A stretch of DNA of 64,000 nucleotides from Pseudomonas oryzagri (GTDB lineage Bacteria; Pseudomonadota; Gammaproteobacteria; Pseudomonadales; Pseudomonadaceae), in contig NZ_JAJHPU010000045.1 of assembly GCF_020831405.1 (NCBI RefSeq), forward strand, positions 1-64,000. Reading direction: 5' to 3'. The translations under genes and the position numbers were made by a program. Position 1 is the stretch's first letter. The number at the start of each line of letters is the position of its first letter. This document shows positions 21,073-32,281 of the stretch, in pieces. Under the pieces are notes generated by a model. That model saw only the letters and a list, made by a program, of their open reading frames with translations. It ran no database searches and was not told the DNA's origin.

Positions 21073-21118
21073 GGTCGTTCCTGGTTGCTCATCGAGCCGC
21101 GGGCAACCAGGAACGACC
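21073..21118 (+). terminator. Long perfect hairpin after tpx
   Basis: Two 16-base arms (GGTCGTTCCTGGTTGC and its exact complement) flank a 14-base loop, starting 7 bases after the tpx stop. There is no T-run, so it may protect the 3' end as much as terminate. Confidence 0.6.
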
Positions 21119-21411
21119 CGCCGTGGGGCAAGACTTCCAGCGCTACGGAGTTTGTCCCCGTCGCCGAAGCCCATCGGCTTCCCCCTTCCGGGTCTGGCGC
21201 CTGCCGCTACCACGCCCCCTCGGCAATTCCCTTCTTCTCCCGCGCCGCTCCCTCGCGGTGCCGCCGCGACGGCACTGCGCAAACCCGTTCCCGCCGTACC
21301 GCATGCGCCATCCCTGCCACTTGTCAGGGCGCGAACCGCCTGCGCGGCATGCAGCCTTTGCTCCATCAGCTAGCGTTTAAGGGCGGAGTCGCATTCAAGG
21401 AGACACGGAGA
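21119..21411. other. Intergenic region before ppk2
   Basis: Together with the hairpin this makes a 345-base gap between tpx and ppk2. The sequence is rich in C and T runs on the plus strand, and open frames extending upstream from ppk2 have poor codon character. I see no convincing gene, promoter or RNA. Confidence 0.4.
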
Positions 21412-22236
21412 ATGGCCAAACGAGAGAAAAAGAAAGCGGCGAGCCTCGCAGAGACGAAGGAAAGACTGAGCCGCAGCGAATACGAGGAAGAGCTGAAGAA
21501 GCTGCACGTCGAGCTGGTCAAGTTGCAGCAATGGGTGGTGGCCAAGGGCCTCAAGGTGTGCATCGTCTTCGAGGGGCGCGACGGCGCGGGCAAGGGCGGC
21601 ACCATCAAGGCGATCACCGAACGGGTGAGTCCGCGGGTATTTCGCGTGATAGCGCTGCCGGCGCCATCCGACCGGGAAAAGAGCCAAATGTATGCCCAGC
21701 GTTACCTGCGCCACCTGCCGGCGGCCGGCGAGGTGGTGATCTTCGACCGCAGCTGGTACAACCGCGCCGGCGTCGAACGGGTGATGGGCTTCTGCACCGA
21801 GGAGCAGGTGGAGCGCTTTCTCGTCGTGACGCCGCTGTTCGAGAAGCTGATGGTCGAGTCGGGAATCATCCTGCTCAAGTACTGGCTTGAAGTGAGCGCC
21901 GAGGAGCAGCAGCGCCGCCTCGAGGATCGCATCAACGACGGCCGCAAGATCTGGAAGCTGTCGCCCATGGACCTCAAGTCCTTCAGCCGCTGGGACGAAT
22001 ACACCCGTGCCCGCGACGACATGTTCGCCGCCACCGACAGCGACTGGGCGCCTTGGTATATGGCGCTTTCGGAGGATAAGCGGCGGGTACGCCTGAACAT
22101 CATCAGTCATCTGCTCGAGCAGATTCCCTACGAGGATCTGACCCGCAAGACCAAGGTTAAGCTGCCCAAGCGCACCGAGATCGGTCGTTACCGGTCGATG
22201 GCCTATCCGTTCAAGATGGTGGAGGAGCGCTTCTGA
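21412..22236 (+). CDS. ppk2: Polyphosphate kinase 2 (class I)
   Basis: PPK2 enzymes transfer phosphate between polyphosphate and nucleoside di- or monophosphates. The protein has 274 residues with a single P-loop kinase domain: Walker A GRDGAGKGG at about 60-68, the lid region, and the Walker B-type motif FDRSWYNRAGVERV at about 112-125. One domain is usual for class I, which mostly phosphorylates nucleoside diphosphates. The ATG at 21412 is chosen because AGGAGACACGGAGA precedes it and the upstream frame is non-coding in character. Confidence 0.92.
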   Translation: MAKREKKKAASLAETKERLSRSEYEEELKKLHVELVKLQQWVVAKGLKVCIVFEGRDGAGKGGTIKAITERVSPRVFRVIALPAPSDREKSQMYAQRYLRHLPAAGEVVIFDRSWYNRAGVERVMGFCTEEQVERFLVVTPLFEKLMVESGIILLKYWLEVSAEEQQRRLEDRINDGRKIWKLSPMDLKSFSRWDEYTRARDDMFAATDSDWAPWYMALSEDKRRVRLNIISHLLEQIPYEDLTRKTKVKLPKRTEIGRYRSMAYPFKMVEERF

Positions 22237-22278
22237 GCCGCCTTTCCGACGGGAGGGAAGCCGTTCGGCAAACGCCTG

Positions 22279-22312
22279 CCGCCAGCCAGGGCTCTCGGGC
22301 CCTGGCTGGCGG
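22279..22312. terminator. Bidirectional terminator between ppk2 and arcC
   Basis: Perfect 14-bp stem (CCGCCAGCCAGGGC and its complement) with a 6-base loop between two convergent genes. There is no T-run on either side. Confidence 0.72.
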
Positions 22313-22322
22313 ACGACGCTCC

Positions 22323-23249
22323 TCAGCGGTAGGTCAGGCCCGCTTGCTCGGTGGTGACACGGGTGCCGGCACTGCCCTGGACGATCGCCTCGATTTCCGG
22401 CAGTGAACCGATGACCGCCACCTTGCCGGTGTTGCGGGCGAACTCGCAGGCGGCCTGCACCTTGGGCCCCATGGAGCCGGCGGCGAAGCCGAGGCGCTCC
22501 AGTTCGTCCGGGTGCGCCTGGGCGATGGCCTTCTGCGTGGGCTTGCCCCAGTCGACGTAGGCCGCGTCGACGTCGGTGGCGATCACCAGCAGGTCGCTGT
22601 TCAGCTGTTCGGCCAGTAGCGCCGAGCACAGGTCCTTGTCGATCACCGCCTCGATACCCTTGAGCGTGCGGCCCTCATACATGGTTGGGATGCCGCCGCC
22701 GCCGGCGCAGATCACCACCGAGCCCTTTTCCAGCAGCCACTGGATCGGGCGGATCTCGAAGATCCGTTTGGGTCGGGGACTCGGCACCACGCGGCGGAAC
22801 TTGTCACCGTCGGGGGCGATGCTCCAGCCTTTGTCCCTGGCCAGGCGCTCGGCTTCTTCCTTGCCGTAGACCGGGCCGATCGGCTTGCTGGGCTTCTGGA
22901 ACGCCGGGTCGGCCGGGTCCACCTCGACCTGGGTGAGGAGGGTGGCGAAGGGCACTTCGAACGGCAGCAGGTTGCCCAGCTCCTGTTCGATCATGTAGCC
23001 GATCATGCCTTCGGTTTCGGCGCCCAGCACGTCCAGCGGGTAGGGGTTGCTGGCATCGTAGGCCGCGCCCTGCAGGGCCAGCAGACCAACCTGCGGGCCG
23101 TTGCCGTGGGCAATCACCAGTTCGTTGCCGGCCGCTACCTTGGCGATCTGCTCGCAGGCGACGCGCACGTTGTCGCGCTGATTCTCCGCGGTCATGGCCT
23201 CGCCTCGGCGCAGCAGGGCGTTGCCGCCCAGAGCTATGACTAATCGCAT
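22323..23249 (-). CDS. arcC: Carbamate kinase (arginine deiminase pathway)
   Basis: ArcC makes ATP from carbamoyl phosphate and ADP, the energy-yielding last step of the arginine deiminase pathway. The protein has 308 residues with family motifs ALGGNALL at the N terminus, HGNGPQVG near 54, CAGGGGIP near 210 and ATDVDAAY. The ATG at 23249 has GAGGAG 8 bases upstream; an earlier in-frame start would overlap the ribosome site. It is the last gene of arcABC, 13 bases after arcB. Confidence 0.95.
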   Translation of the reverse strand: MRLVIALGGNALLRRGEAMTAENQRDNVRVACEQIAKVAAGNELVIAHGNGPQVGLLALQGAAYDASNPYPLDVLGAETEGMIGYMIEQELGNLLPFEVPFATLLTQVEVDPADPAFQKPSKPIGPVYGKEEAERLARDKGWSIAPDGDKFRRVVPSPRPKRIFEIRPIQWLLEKGSVVICAGGGGIPTMYEGRTLKGIEAVIDKDLCSALLAEQLNSDLLVIATDVDAAYVDWGKPTQKAIAQAHPDELERLGFAAGSMGPKVQAACEFARNTGKVAVIGSLPEIEAIVQGSAGTRVTTEQAGLTYR

Positions 23250-23262
23250 GCGGGTTCTCCTC

Positions 23263-24273
23263 TCAGACATCCGCCAGGGTCGATACCAGAATCGCCTTGA
23301 TGGTGTGCATGCGGTTCTCGGCCTGCTCGAAGGCGATGCAGTAGGGCGACTCGAAGACGTCCTCGGTCACCTCGATGCCATTGGCCAGGTTCGGATACTG
23401 CGCGGCGATCTGCTTGCCGACCTTGGTCTCGCTGTTGTGGAAGGCCGGCAGGCAGTGCATGAACTTGACCCGCGGATTGCCGGTGGCCTTCATCAGCTCC
23501 ATGTTGACCTGGTAGGGCAGCAGTTGCTTGATGCGTTCGCCCCAGGCCTCCACCGGCTCGCCCATCGACACCCACACGTCGGTGTGCACGAAGTCCACGC
23601 CCTGGACCGCCTCCCTGGCATCCTCGGTGAGCAGCAGGCGGGCGCCGCTGTCCTCGGCGAACTTCTGGCAGGCGGCGACGTGTTCGTCGCTCGGCCACAG
23701 CGCCTTGGGCGCGGCGATGCGCACGTCCATGCCCAGCTTGGCGCCGATCAGCAGCAGCGAGTTGCCCATGTTGTTGCGCGCATCGCCCAGGTAGGCGTAG
23801 CTGATCTCGTGCAGCGGCTTGTCGCTGTGCTCGCGCATGGTCAGCACGTCGGCGAGCATCTGGGTCGGGTGGTACTCGTCGGTCAGGCCGTTGAACACCG
23901 GCACCTCGGAGTACTGCGCCAGCTCCTCGACGATCTCCTGGCTGAAGCCGCGGTACTCGATGGCGTCGTACATGCGGCCGAGCACGCGGGCGGTGTCCTT
24001 CATGCTCTCCTTGTGGCCGATCTGCGAGGAACCCGGATCGATGTAGGTGACGTTGGCGCCCTGGTCGTAGGCGGCCACCTCGAAGGCGCAGCGGGTGCGC
24101 GTGGAGGTCTTCTCGAAGATCAGCGCGATGTTCTTGCGCTTGAGATGCTGTTGTTCGGTGCCGGTGTACTTGGCCCGCTTGAGGTCGCGGGACAGGTCGA
24201 GCAGGTAGCGCAGTTCGCGGGTGGTGTGGTGCATCAGGCTGAGCAGGTCGCGGTTGTGCATGTTGAAAGCCAT
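23263..24273 (-). CDS. arcB: Catabolic ornithine carbamoyltransferase
   Basis: ArcB splits citrulline with phosphate to ornithine and carbamoyl phosphate. The protein has 336 residues, typical of catabolic enzymes. The carbamoyl-phosphate site STRTRCAFE is at about 56-64 and the ornithine-binding HCLPAFH near 272. It lies between arcA and arcC on one strand, which settles the catabolic assignment over the biosynthetic ArgF. Confidence 0.95.
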   Translation of the reverse strand: MAFNMHNRDLLSLMHHTTRELRYLLDLSRDLKRAKYTGTEQQHLKRKNIALIFEKTSTRTRCAFEVAAYDQGANVTYIDPGSSQIGHKESMKDTARVLGRMYDAIEYRGFSQEIVEELAQYSEVPVFNGLTDEYHPTQMLADVLTMREHSDKPLHEISYAYLGDARNNMGNSLLLIGAKLGMDVRIAAPKALWPSDEHVAACQKFAEDSGARLLLTEDAREAVQGVDFVHTDVWVSMGEPVEAWGERIKQLLPYQVNMELMKATGNPRVKFMHCLPAFHNSETKVGKQIAAQYPNLANGIEVTEDVFESPYCIAFEQAENRMHTIKAILVSTLADV

Positions 24274-24334
24274 GACGGGTCACCTCTTGGCAGTTTGAAC
24301 GTGAACCAGTACGGGTGGATGGACAACAGCAAGT

Positions 24335-24355
24335 GCGGCGGCCGGCAGCCGCCGC
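24335..24355 (-). promoter_or_regulatory. Intercistronic hairpin between arcA and arcB
   Basis: Perfect 8-bp GC stem (GCGGCGGC / GCCGCCGC) with a 5-base loop begins 9 bases after the arcA stop. Differential mRNA processing is known in the P. aeruginosa arc operon, so this structure may help adjust arcA relative to arcB. No T-run is present. Confidence 0.5.
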
Positions 24356-24363
24356 GTTTGGTC

Positions 24364-25617
24364 TCAATAGGCGATCGGGTCGCGGATGATCGGGCAGGTC
24401 ATGCAGTGGCCACCGCCACGGCCTCGACCCAGTTCGCCGGCACTGATGGTGACCACCTCCACGCCGGCCTTGCGCAGCAAGGTGTTGGTGTAGGTGTTGC
24501 GGTCGTAGCCGACCACCACGCCGGGGGAGAGGCAGACCACGTTGTTGCCGTCGTCCCACTGCTCGCGCTCGGCCTCGTAGGTGTCGCCGCCGGTCTCGAC
24601 CACGCGCAGTTTCTTCAGGTTGAGGGCCTCGGCGACCACCTGGAGGAAGTGCTTTTCCTCGCGGCGGATGTCCAGGGCGCCCGGCTTGCTGTCGTCGGGA
24701 CGAAGGCTGAACGGCACGATCTGGTTGACCACCTCCGGGAAGACGGTGACCAGGTCGCGGTCGCAGAAGGTGAACACCGTGTCCAGGTGCATGGCGGCGC
24801 GCGACTTGGGCAGGCCGGCGACGATCACCCGCTTGGCCGCGCCCTTGGCGAACAGCACTTGGGCCACCTGGCCGATGGCCTGGCGGGAGGTGCGCTCGCC
24901 CATGCCGATCAGCACCACACCGTTGCCAATCGGCATCACGTCGCCCCCTTCGAGGGTGGCGGCGCCATGGTCTTCGTCCGGATTGCCCCACCAGATATCG
25001 AACTCGGCGTTCACGAAGTCCGCGTGGAACTTGTAGATCGCCGTGGCCAGCAGGGTTTCCTGACGGCGAGCCGGCCAGTACATCGGGTTCAGGGTCACGC
25101 CGCCGTAGATCCAGCAGGTGGTGTCGCGGGTGAACTGGGTGTTGGGTAGCGGCGGCAGGACGAAGCTGGCGTTGCCAAGGAAGTCGACGAGCATCTTCAG
25201 CACGCTGCTCTCGCCCAGGCCCTTCAGCACATCGGCGGCCGAGACGCCGCCGATCAGGAAGTCGGCCAGCTGACGGGCTTCCAGGCCTTCCAGCCAGCTG
25301 CGGATTTCCTCGCCGTAACCGACGCCGATCAGGTTGGGCGACAGCTTGCGGTCGAGGATCCACTTCAGCGCTTCCGGGTTCTGCACGGTCTCGGTCAGCA
25401 GCTTGTGCATCTCCACCACCTCGACGCCGCGGTCCTGCATCTTGGAGATGAAGTCGAAGTGATCGCGCTTGGCCTGCGACACCCAGAGCACGTCGTCGAA
25501 CAGCAGTTCGTCGCAGTTGCCCGGCGTCAGGCGCTGGTGCGCCAGGCCCGGCGAGCAGACCATCACCTTGCGCAGCTTGCCGGCCTCGGAGTGAACGCCG
25601 AGTTTTATCTTGGACAT
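24364..25617 (-). CDS. arcA: Arginine deiminase
   Basis: ArcA hydrolyses arginine to citrulline and ammonia, the first step of the pathway. The protein has 417 residues, standard length. Visible catalytic motifs are FTRDTTCW near 163, GGDVMPIG near 224, [10 protein letters not shown] near 278 and the nucleophile Cys in GGGHCMTCP near 406. It is the first gene of arcABC here. The arginine/ornithine antiporter gene arcD, which precedes arcA in P. aeruginosa, is absent; a SulP gene is upstream instead. Confidence 0.96.
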   Translation of the reverse strand: MSKIKLGVHSEAGKLRKVMVCSPGLAHQRLTPGNCDELLFDDVLWVSQAKRDHFDFISKMQDRGVEVVEMHKLLTETVQNPEALKWILDRKLSPNLIGVGYGEEIRSWLEGLEARQLADFLIGGVSAADVLKGLGESSVLKMLVDFLGNASFVLPPLPNTQFTRDTTCWIYGGVTLNPMYWPARRQETLLATAIYKFHADFVNAEFDIWWGNPDEDHGAATLEGGDVMPIGNGVVLIGMGERTSRQAIGQVAQVLFAKGAAKRVIVAGLPKSRAAMHLDTVFTFCDRDLVTVFPEVVNQIVPFSLRPDDSKPGALDIRREEKHFLQVVAEALNLKKLRVVETGGDTYEAEREQWDDGNNVVCLSPGVVVGYDRNTYTNTLLRKAGVEVVTISAGELGRGRGGGHCMTCPIIRDPIAY

Positions 25618-25750
25618 TGTGGACCCCCTTCTCGTGGTGGTTGAAGCCGGCGTACAGGCCGCGGGCGGCAGGGCCCGCCGCGCTGGCTACGCCAATGAAA
25701 TCCAGTCCTTCACGGTGGCACCTTCCGCTTTGCTGCGTCCGCGGCAGGCC

Positions 25751-25764
25751 TTGGTCCTGATGAA
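25751..25764 (-). promoter_or_regulatory. Degenerate ANR/FNR box upstream of arcA
   Basis: TTGGT-CCTG-ATGAA matches the ANR palindrome TTGAT-N4-ATCAA at 8 of 10 positions, one mismatch per half. It lies about 135 bases before the arcA start, in the 196-base gap to the SulP gene. ANR control of arc genes is established in P. aeruginosa. No clear -10 is seen at the expected distance. Confidence 0.4.
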
Positions 25765-25813
25765 GCATCGACCTGCCCGGCGTTCGCCAGTTCCCTGGAA
25801 AAACGGCGTCGGC

Positions 25814-27538
<1,725 letters not shown>

Positions 27539-27940
27539 CGGACTCCGCTCTATCAAATGGACATCCCTGAATGGCACCGCTGCCTTCCCCGGCAGCGCAG
27601 GTGGTGCCAATTACGAGAAGGCTAGGCCGAGAATCGCGGATCTGCCCGCAAGTCGTGCCGGGTGGGCGGGCTGTCGTGGACATGTCGCCGCAGGCAGCAG
27701 CGGCTGGCCGGGCTATTGGGACGTGGTCATGGGCGCGACGTCCCGCTTGATCAAAAGCAAGCAGCGCCTGCGGATGAATGGCGCTTGGTGGCCGTTTCGC
27801 TATTAGCGGCTACGCTGCAAATGCCGGGCAGGAAGTTGTGAATCGAGCCGCCTGTTGTCTCTGCTTGTGTTGTCTGGTTGTCGCTACCCCGGCCCATTTA
27901 CCGCGTTGCGGATACGGACGAACAAAGGGTGCAGGACTCA
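27539..27940. other. Intergenic region upstream of SulP gene
   Basis: About 400 bases without a convincing gene. It contains a near-perfect ANR-type box (27747-27760) and a TATTAG hexamer at 27801-27806 that could be a -10 for rightward transcription. Codon character in all frames is poor. Confidence 0.4.
27747..27760 (+). promoter_or_regulatory. ANR/FNR-type box
   Basis: TTGAT-CAAA-AGCAA matches the ANR consensus at 9 of 10 positions. Relative to TATTAG at 27801 it sits near -60, a known class I distance. Downstream lie a degraded frame and, about 750 bases away, the decarboxylase-potE genes. Leftward it is 209 bases from the SulP start. Confidence 0.42.
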
Positions 27941-28452
27941 TGATCGGACGGACCAATATCCAGCGATGGATTCGCATGCTGCTGGTCGACGACGCCTTCG
28001 GCAAGGGGGTCGGTAGGCGGGGCCGGGTAATCGACGCTCCGCTGGAAGAGTTCCACGACCGCACCGTCGAAGCGACCAGGGCCGCCCTCGGCGAGGACGG
28101 CCTGGCCGCGCTGATCGCCGACTCGGCGCTGCGCGGTCGCTACGTCGGGCGCAACGACGCCGTGATCCATGCCAGGACCCTCGAGCGCCCGCTGCCACCC
28201 TTCGCCGGTGCGCATCCGCTTCGCCATCGCCGCGGCGCTCGTATTGCCCCGGCTCGATCCCCAGTCCATCGCCACCACTCGCCGGGTGTCCCCACCGTCA
28301 TGCCCGAGGAGCGCAGGGGAGCGGCGGACGGCCCGTGGATCGCCCGCATCGAGGCGCTGCGCGAGCGGGGCAAGCGTTTCCCGGAGTTCGAGAAGGAAGT
28401 AGCGGGAATCGTGCACACGCACGGCGACTGCCGCTTCCGATGCCTGAAGTGA
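27941..28452 (+). pseudogene. Degraded or frameshifted unknown reading frame
   Basis: I do not recognise the product. From the ATG at 27941 the first 85 or so codons look coding (high GC3; IQRWIRMLLVDDAFGKGVG). From about 28205 to 28300 coding character moves to another frame (VRIRFAIAAALVLPRLDPQS), and from about 28325 to the stop it returns to the first frame (IARIEALRERGKRFPEFEKE). Two compensating frameshifts in a formerly intact gene would explain this. An opposite-strand open frame also spans the region but has weaker codon use. Confidence 0.45.
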
Positions 28453-28518
28453 CGTCGCTATCCCTCGTCGCGGCAACGCCGTAGGCGGCCGTGGCCAGAC
28501 CTTGCCAAGGAGCCTTTC

Positions 28519-30822
28519 ATGAGTCACTCGCAAACCCCGCTACCCCCCTCGCTGGCGCAGCGCTACCCGGTGCTGGTGGTGGTCGATACCCACGGCCTGG
28601 AACTCGACAGTTTCCTCACCCACAGCGCCCAGGCGGTCGGTCAGGCGCTGCGCGCCCACGCTCTGGAGGTGGAACTGGTCGGCTCCCTGGCGGATGCGGA
28701 AATCGCCTTCCGGGCCGACCCGGCCTACTGCTGCGTGATCATCGGCTGGGGGCTGTGCGAGCAGGACCTCGACAAGGCACTGCAGGTCATTCGCCTGATC
28801 CGCCGACGCACCGCCCAGCTGCCGATCATGCTGGGCATGAGCCAGCACCATCAGGGGCGGGTGCCGCTGGCGTTCGTCGAGGAGATGGACGGCTTCATCT
28901 GGCAGCCGGAGGACAGCCCCGAGTTCATCGCCGGGCGCATCGCCGCGGCTGCCCGGCGTTACCTGGACACCATCCTGCCGCCATTCTTCGGCGCCATGGT
29001 CAACTTCGCCGACACCCACGAATACTCCTGGCACACCCCTGGCCATACCGGCGGCACCGCGTTCATGAAGACCGCGGTGGGGCGCAGCTTCCTCGACTTC
29101 TACGGCGAGCAGATGCTGCGCTCCGACCTCAGCGTGTCGGTCGGCGAGCTGGGCTCGCTGAACGACCACTCGGGTCCGATAGCCGCCGCCGAACGCTACG
29201 CCGCCCATGTGTTCGGCGCCGACTACACCTTCTTCTCGGTGGGCGGCAGCTCGGCCAGCAACCAGATCATCCTGCACTCGGCGGTAACCGACGGCGACGC
29301 CGTGCTGGTCGATCGCAACTGCCACAAGTCGCTGAACTACGCGCTCAACCAGTCCGGCGCGGTGCCGCTGTACCTGCGCCCGCGGCGCAACGCGCGCGGC
29401 CTGATCGGGCCGGTGCCGCAGAGCGAACTGGCCCCCGCGGAAGTGGCGAAGAAGATCGCCGAGAGTCCGCTGGCGCGCGACAAGAGCGCGCGGCCGGTGC
29501 TCGCCGTGCTGACCAATTCGACCTACGACGGCCTCTGCTACAACGTGCAGATCACCACCCGCGAGCTGAGCAAGAGCGTCGATCGCATCCACTACGACGA
29601 GGCCTGGTACGCCTACGCGCGCTTCAACGCCCTGTACGAGGGACGCTACGGCATGCACCGCGGCGAGCGGCACGCCGACGACGCCACGGTGACCGTGACC
29701 CACTCCACCCACAAGCTGCTCGCCGCGCTGTCGCAGGCGTCGATGATCCACATCCGCTCGGGCAAGGTGCCGGTCAAGCCGGCGCTGTTCAACGAAGCCT
29801 TCATGATGCACACCTCGACCTCGCCGCAGTACAGCATCATCGCCTCCACCGACGTTTCCGCGAAGATGATGGACGATGCGGGCGAGTACCTCACCGACGA
29901 GTCGATCGGCGAGGCCATCGCCTTCCGCCAGGCCATGGTGCGCCTGGGCAACGAGATGCGCGCGCGCGAGGCCGGCGACTGGTGGTTCGGCGTCTGGCAG
30001 CCCGACGAGGTGGATGGCATACCCTTCGCCGACCTCGACCCGCAGGAGCTGCACCACGGCGCCGCCTGGGTGCTCAAGCCCGGCGCCAGCTGGCACGGTT
30101 TCGGCGACCTCGGCGCCGACTACTGCATGCTCGACCCGATCAAGGTCACCGTGCTGACCCCGGGGCAGACCCTCGAGGGCGAGATGGAGAGCAGCGGCAT
30201 CCCCGGGCCGCTGGTGTCCCGCTTCCTTTCCAGCCGCGGCATCGTGGTGGAGAAGACCGAGCCGTATTCGATCCTGCTGCTGTTCAGCGTCGGCATCACC
30301 CGCGGCAAGTGGGGCTCGCTGGTCGCCGGCCTGATGGAGTTCAAGCGCCACTACGACGCCAACACGCCGCTGGAGCACGTGCTGCCCGAGCTGGCCGACG
30401 CCTACCCCGAACGCTACGCCGGCATGGGCCTGCGCGACCTGGCCGGAGCGATGCACGAGGACATGCTGTCCTCGCGGATGCTCGAGAACATGGACGCGGC
30501 CTTCACCCTGCTGCCGGACCCGGTGTCCTCGCCGCGCGAGACCTACGCCCGGCTGGTGCGCGGCGAGGTCGAGCAGATCCCGGTGCGCGACATGCAGGAC
30601 CGCACCGTGGCCGTGCAGCTGGTGCCTTATCCGCCGGGCATCCCCTTGATGATGCCGGGCGAGAAGGCCGGCGCCGACAAGCGCGCGGTGATCGACTACC
30701 TGCTGGCGATGGAGAGCTTCGACGGCCGCTTCCCGGGCTTCGAGCACGACAACCACGGCGTCGAGATCCACCGCGACGACCAGGGCCGTCCCGTCTACAT
30801 GATCTACGTGGTCAAACAGTAA
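28519..30822 (+). CDS. Pyridoxal-phosphate Orn/Lys/Arg decarboxylase, probably ornithine
   Basis: A large fold-III decarboxylase of 767 residues. It has an N-terminal response-regulator-like wing domain (about 1-150), a PLP domain with the cofactor Lys399 in THSTHKLLAALSQASMIH, and a C-terminal domain with GFEHDNHGVEIH. By eye it resembles both AdiA and P. aeruginosa LdcA, so sequence alone does not fix the substrate. The next gene is potE, the ornithine/putrescine exchanger, so ornithine decarboxylation (SpeF-like, consuming a proton) is the best inference. AAGGAG stands 7 bases before the ATG. Confidence 0.88.
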   Translation: MSHSQTPLPPSLAQRYPVLVVVDTHGLELDSFLTHSAQAVGQALRAHALEVELVGSLADAEIAFRADPAYCCVIIGWGLCEQDLDKALQVIRLIRRRTAQLPIMLGMSQHHQGRVPLAFVEEMDGFIWQPEDSPEFIAGRIAAAARRYLDTILPPFFGAMVNFADTHEYSWHTPGHTGGTAFMKTAVGRSFLDFYGEQMLRSDLSVSVGELGSLNDHSGPIAAAERYAAHVFGADYTFFSVGGSSASNQIILHSAVTDGDAVLVDRNCHKSLNYALNQSGAVPLYLRPRRNARGLIGPVPQSELAPAEVAKKIAESPLARDKSARPVLAVLTNSTYDGLCYNVQITTRELSKSVDRIHYDEAWYAYARFNALYEGRYGMHRGERHADDATVTVTHSTHKLLAALSQASMIHIRSGKVPVKPALFNEAFMMHTSTSPQYSIIASTDVSAKMMDDAGEYLTDESIGEAIAFRQAMVRLGNEMRAREAGDWWFGVWQPDEVDGIPFADLDPQELHHGAAWVLKPGASWHGFGDLGADYCMLDPIKVTVLTPGQTLEGEMESSGIPGPLVSRFLSSRGIVVEKTEPYSILLLFSVGITRGKWGSLVAGLMEFKRHYDANTPLEHVLPELADAYPERYAGMGLRDLAGAMHEDMLSSRMLENMDAAFTLLPDPVSSPRETYARLVRGEVEQIPVRDMQDRTVAVQLVPYPPGIPLMMPGEKAGADKRAVIDYLLAMESFDGRFPGFEHDNHGVEIHRDDQGRPVYMIYVVKQ

Positions 30823-30893
30823 CGCCCACTCGCTCATCCCGCGGCGCAGTGCCGGCCGCGGGCTCCGGGTCAGCGCAACGCAAGGAGTCTGGT

Positions 30894-32234
30894 ATGGCTG
30901 AGTCAAGCAAGAAAATGGGCCTGGTGGGCCTCACCACCCTGGTGGCGGTCAACATGATGGGCTCGGGCATCATCATGCTGCCGACCAACATGGCGAAGCT
31001 GGGCGCGGTCTCGCTGCTGTCGTGGATCATCACCGCGGTCGGCTCGATGGCCATCGCCTACTGCTTCGCCCAGTGCGGCATCTACTGCAACAAGTCGGGC
31101 GGCATGTCGGCCTACAGCGAGGAGGCGCACGGCAAGTCGGAGTTCTTCCTCTGCTCGTTCCTCTACTTCCTGTCGCTGGCGATCGGCAACGTGGCCATCG
31201 GGATCTCCGCGGTCGGCTATCTCACCGCGTTCATCCCCTGGCTGGGCAGCGGCGCCATCCCGCTGTGCATCGGCACCATCGTGCTGCTGTGGATCACCAC
31301 CTTCGCCAACTTCGGCGGGCCGAGCATCACCGGCAGGATCGGCACGATCACCGTCTGGGGCGTGATCATCCCGGTGGCCGGCCTCAGCGTGATCGGCTGG
31401 TTCTGGTTCGACCGAGAGGTGTTCGCCGCCGCCTGGAACCCGAACAACATCGCCGTCAACGACGCCATCACCCAGAGCATCCCGTTGACCCTGTGGGCGT
31501 TCCTGGGCATGGAGTCGGCGGCGCAGAGCTCCGACGCGGTGGAGAATCCCAAGCGCAACGTGCCGCTGGCCTGCCTGTTCGGGACCCTCGGCGCCGCGGT
31601 GGTCTACGTGCTGTCGACCACGGTGATCCAGGGCATCGTGCCGAACGCCGAGTTGGCCAACTCCTCGGCGCCGTTCGCCTACGTGTACGCGCAGATGTTC
31701 AACCCCACCATCGGCAACATCATCATGGCGCTGGCGGTGATGGCCTGCATCGGCTCGCTGCTCGGCTGGCAGTTCACCCTGGCGCAGACCGCCAAGATGA
31801 CCGCCGACCAGGGCATGTTCCCGCGGCTGTTCTCCAGGGTCACCGCCGCGAATGCGCCGATCATCGGCATGCTGGTCTGCGGCGTGCTGCAGACCCTGCT
31901 GGCGCTGTCGACCATCTCGCCCAATGCCAGCGAGCAGTTCGGCAAGCTGGTCAGCCTGGCCGCGGTGACCAACCTGATCCCCTACGTGACCGCGCTCACC
32001 GGCCTCCTGGTGATCATGCACAAGGCCAACGTCGGCGCGGGCGTCTACACCCGCAACGTGGTGGCGCTGCTGATCGCCATGGCCTACTCGTACTACGCGA
32101 TCTACGCCTCGGGCAAGGATGCGGTATTCGGCGCCACCATCGTGCTGGCGATCGGTTACCTGCTCTACGGCTTCATCGCCAAGAACTTCGTGGAGGAGCG
32201 GCCGGTGGTCGTGGCCGAGCGGGTGAGGGTCTAG
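30894..32234 (+). CDS. potE: Putrescine/ornithine antiporter PotE
   Basis: A 446-residue APC-superfamily exchanger with about twelve membrane helices. It aligns closely with E. coli PotE, for example VNMMGSGIIMLPTNMAKLG, ITVWGVIIPVAGLSVIGWFW and GSLLGWQFTLAQ. PotE imports ornithine in exchange for putrescine, completing an acid-consuming cycle with the decarboxylase. The start is supported by AAGGAG 6 bases upstream. It follows the decarboxylase by 71 bases and is probably in one operon with it. Confidence 0.92.
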   Translation: MAESSKKMGLVGLTTLVAVNMMGSGIIMLPTNMAKLGAVSLLSWIITAVGSMAIAYCFAQCGIYCNKSGGMSAYSEEAHGKSEFFLCSFLYFLSLAIGNVAIGISAVGYLTAFIPWLGSGAIPLCIGTIVLLWITTFANFGGPSITGRIGTITVWGVIIPVAGLSVIGWFWFDREVFAAAWNPNNIAVNDAITQSIPLTLWAFLGMESAAQSSDAVENPKRNVPLACLFGTLGAAVVYVLSTTVIQGIVPNAELANSSAPFAYVYAQMFNPTIGNIIMALAVMACIGSLLGWQFTLAQTAKMTADQGMFPRLFSRVTAANAPIIGMLVCGVLQTLLALSTISPNASEQFGKLVSLAAVTNLIPYVTALTGLLVIMHKANVGAGVYTRNVVALLIAMAYSYYAIYASGKDAVFGATIVLAIGYLLYGFIAKNFVEERPVVVAERVRV

Positions 32235-32281
32235 CCATGTTTCTGCGGATTGCCAAGACCTCTGAACGTAGGGACCAGGAT

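Noticed and set aside
28491..30890. Open frame joined upstream to potE over the decarboxylase gene, suggesting a giant fusion
   Set aside because: The upstream part is an out-of-frame shadow of the decarboxylase. potE has its own ribosome site and normal N terminus at 30894.
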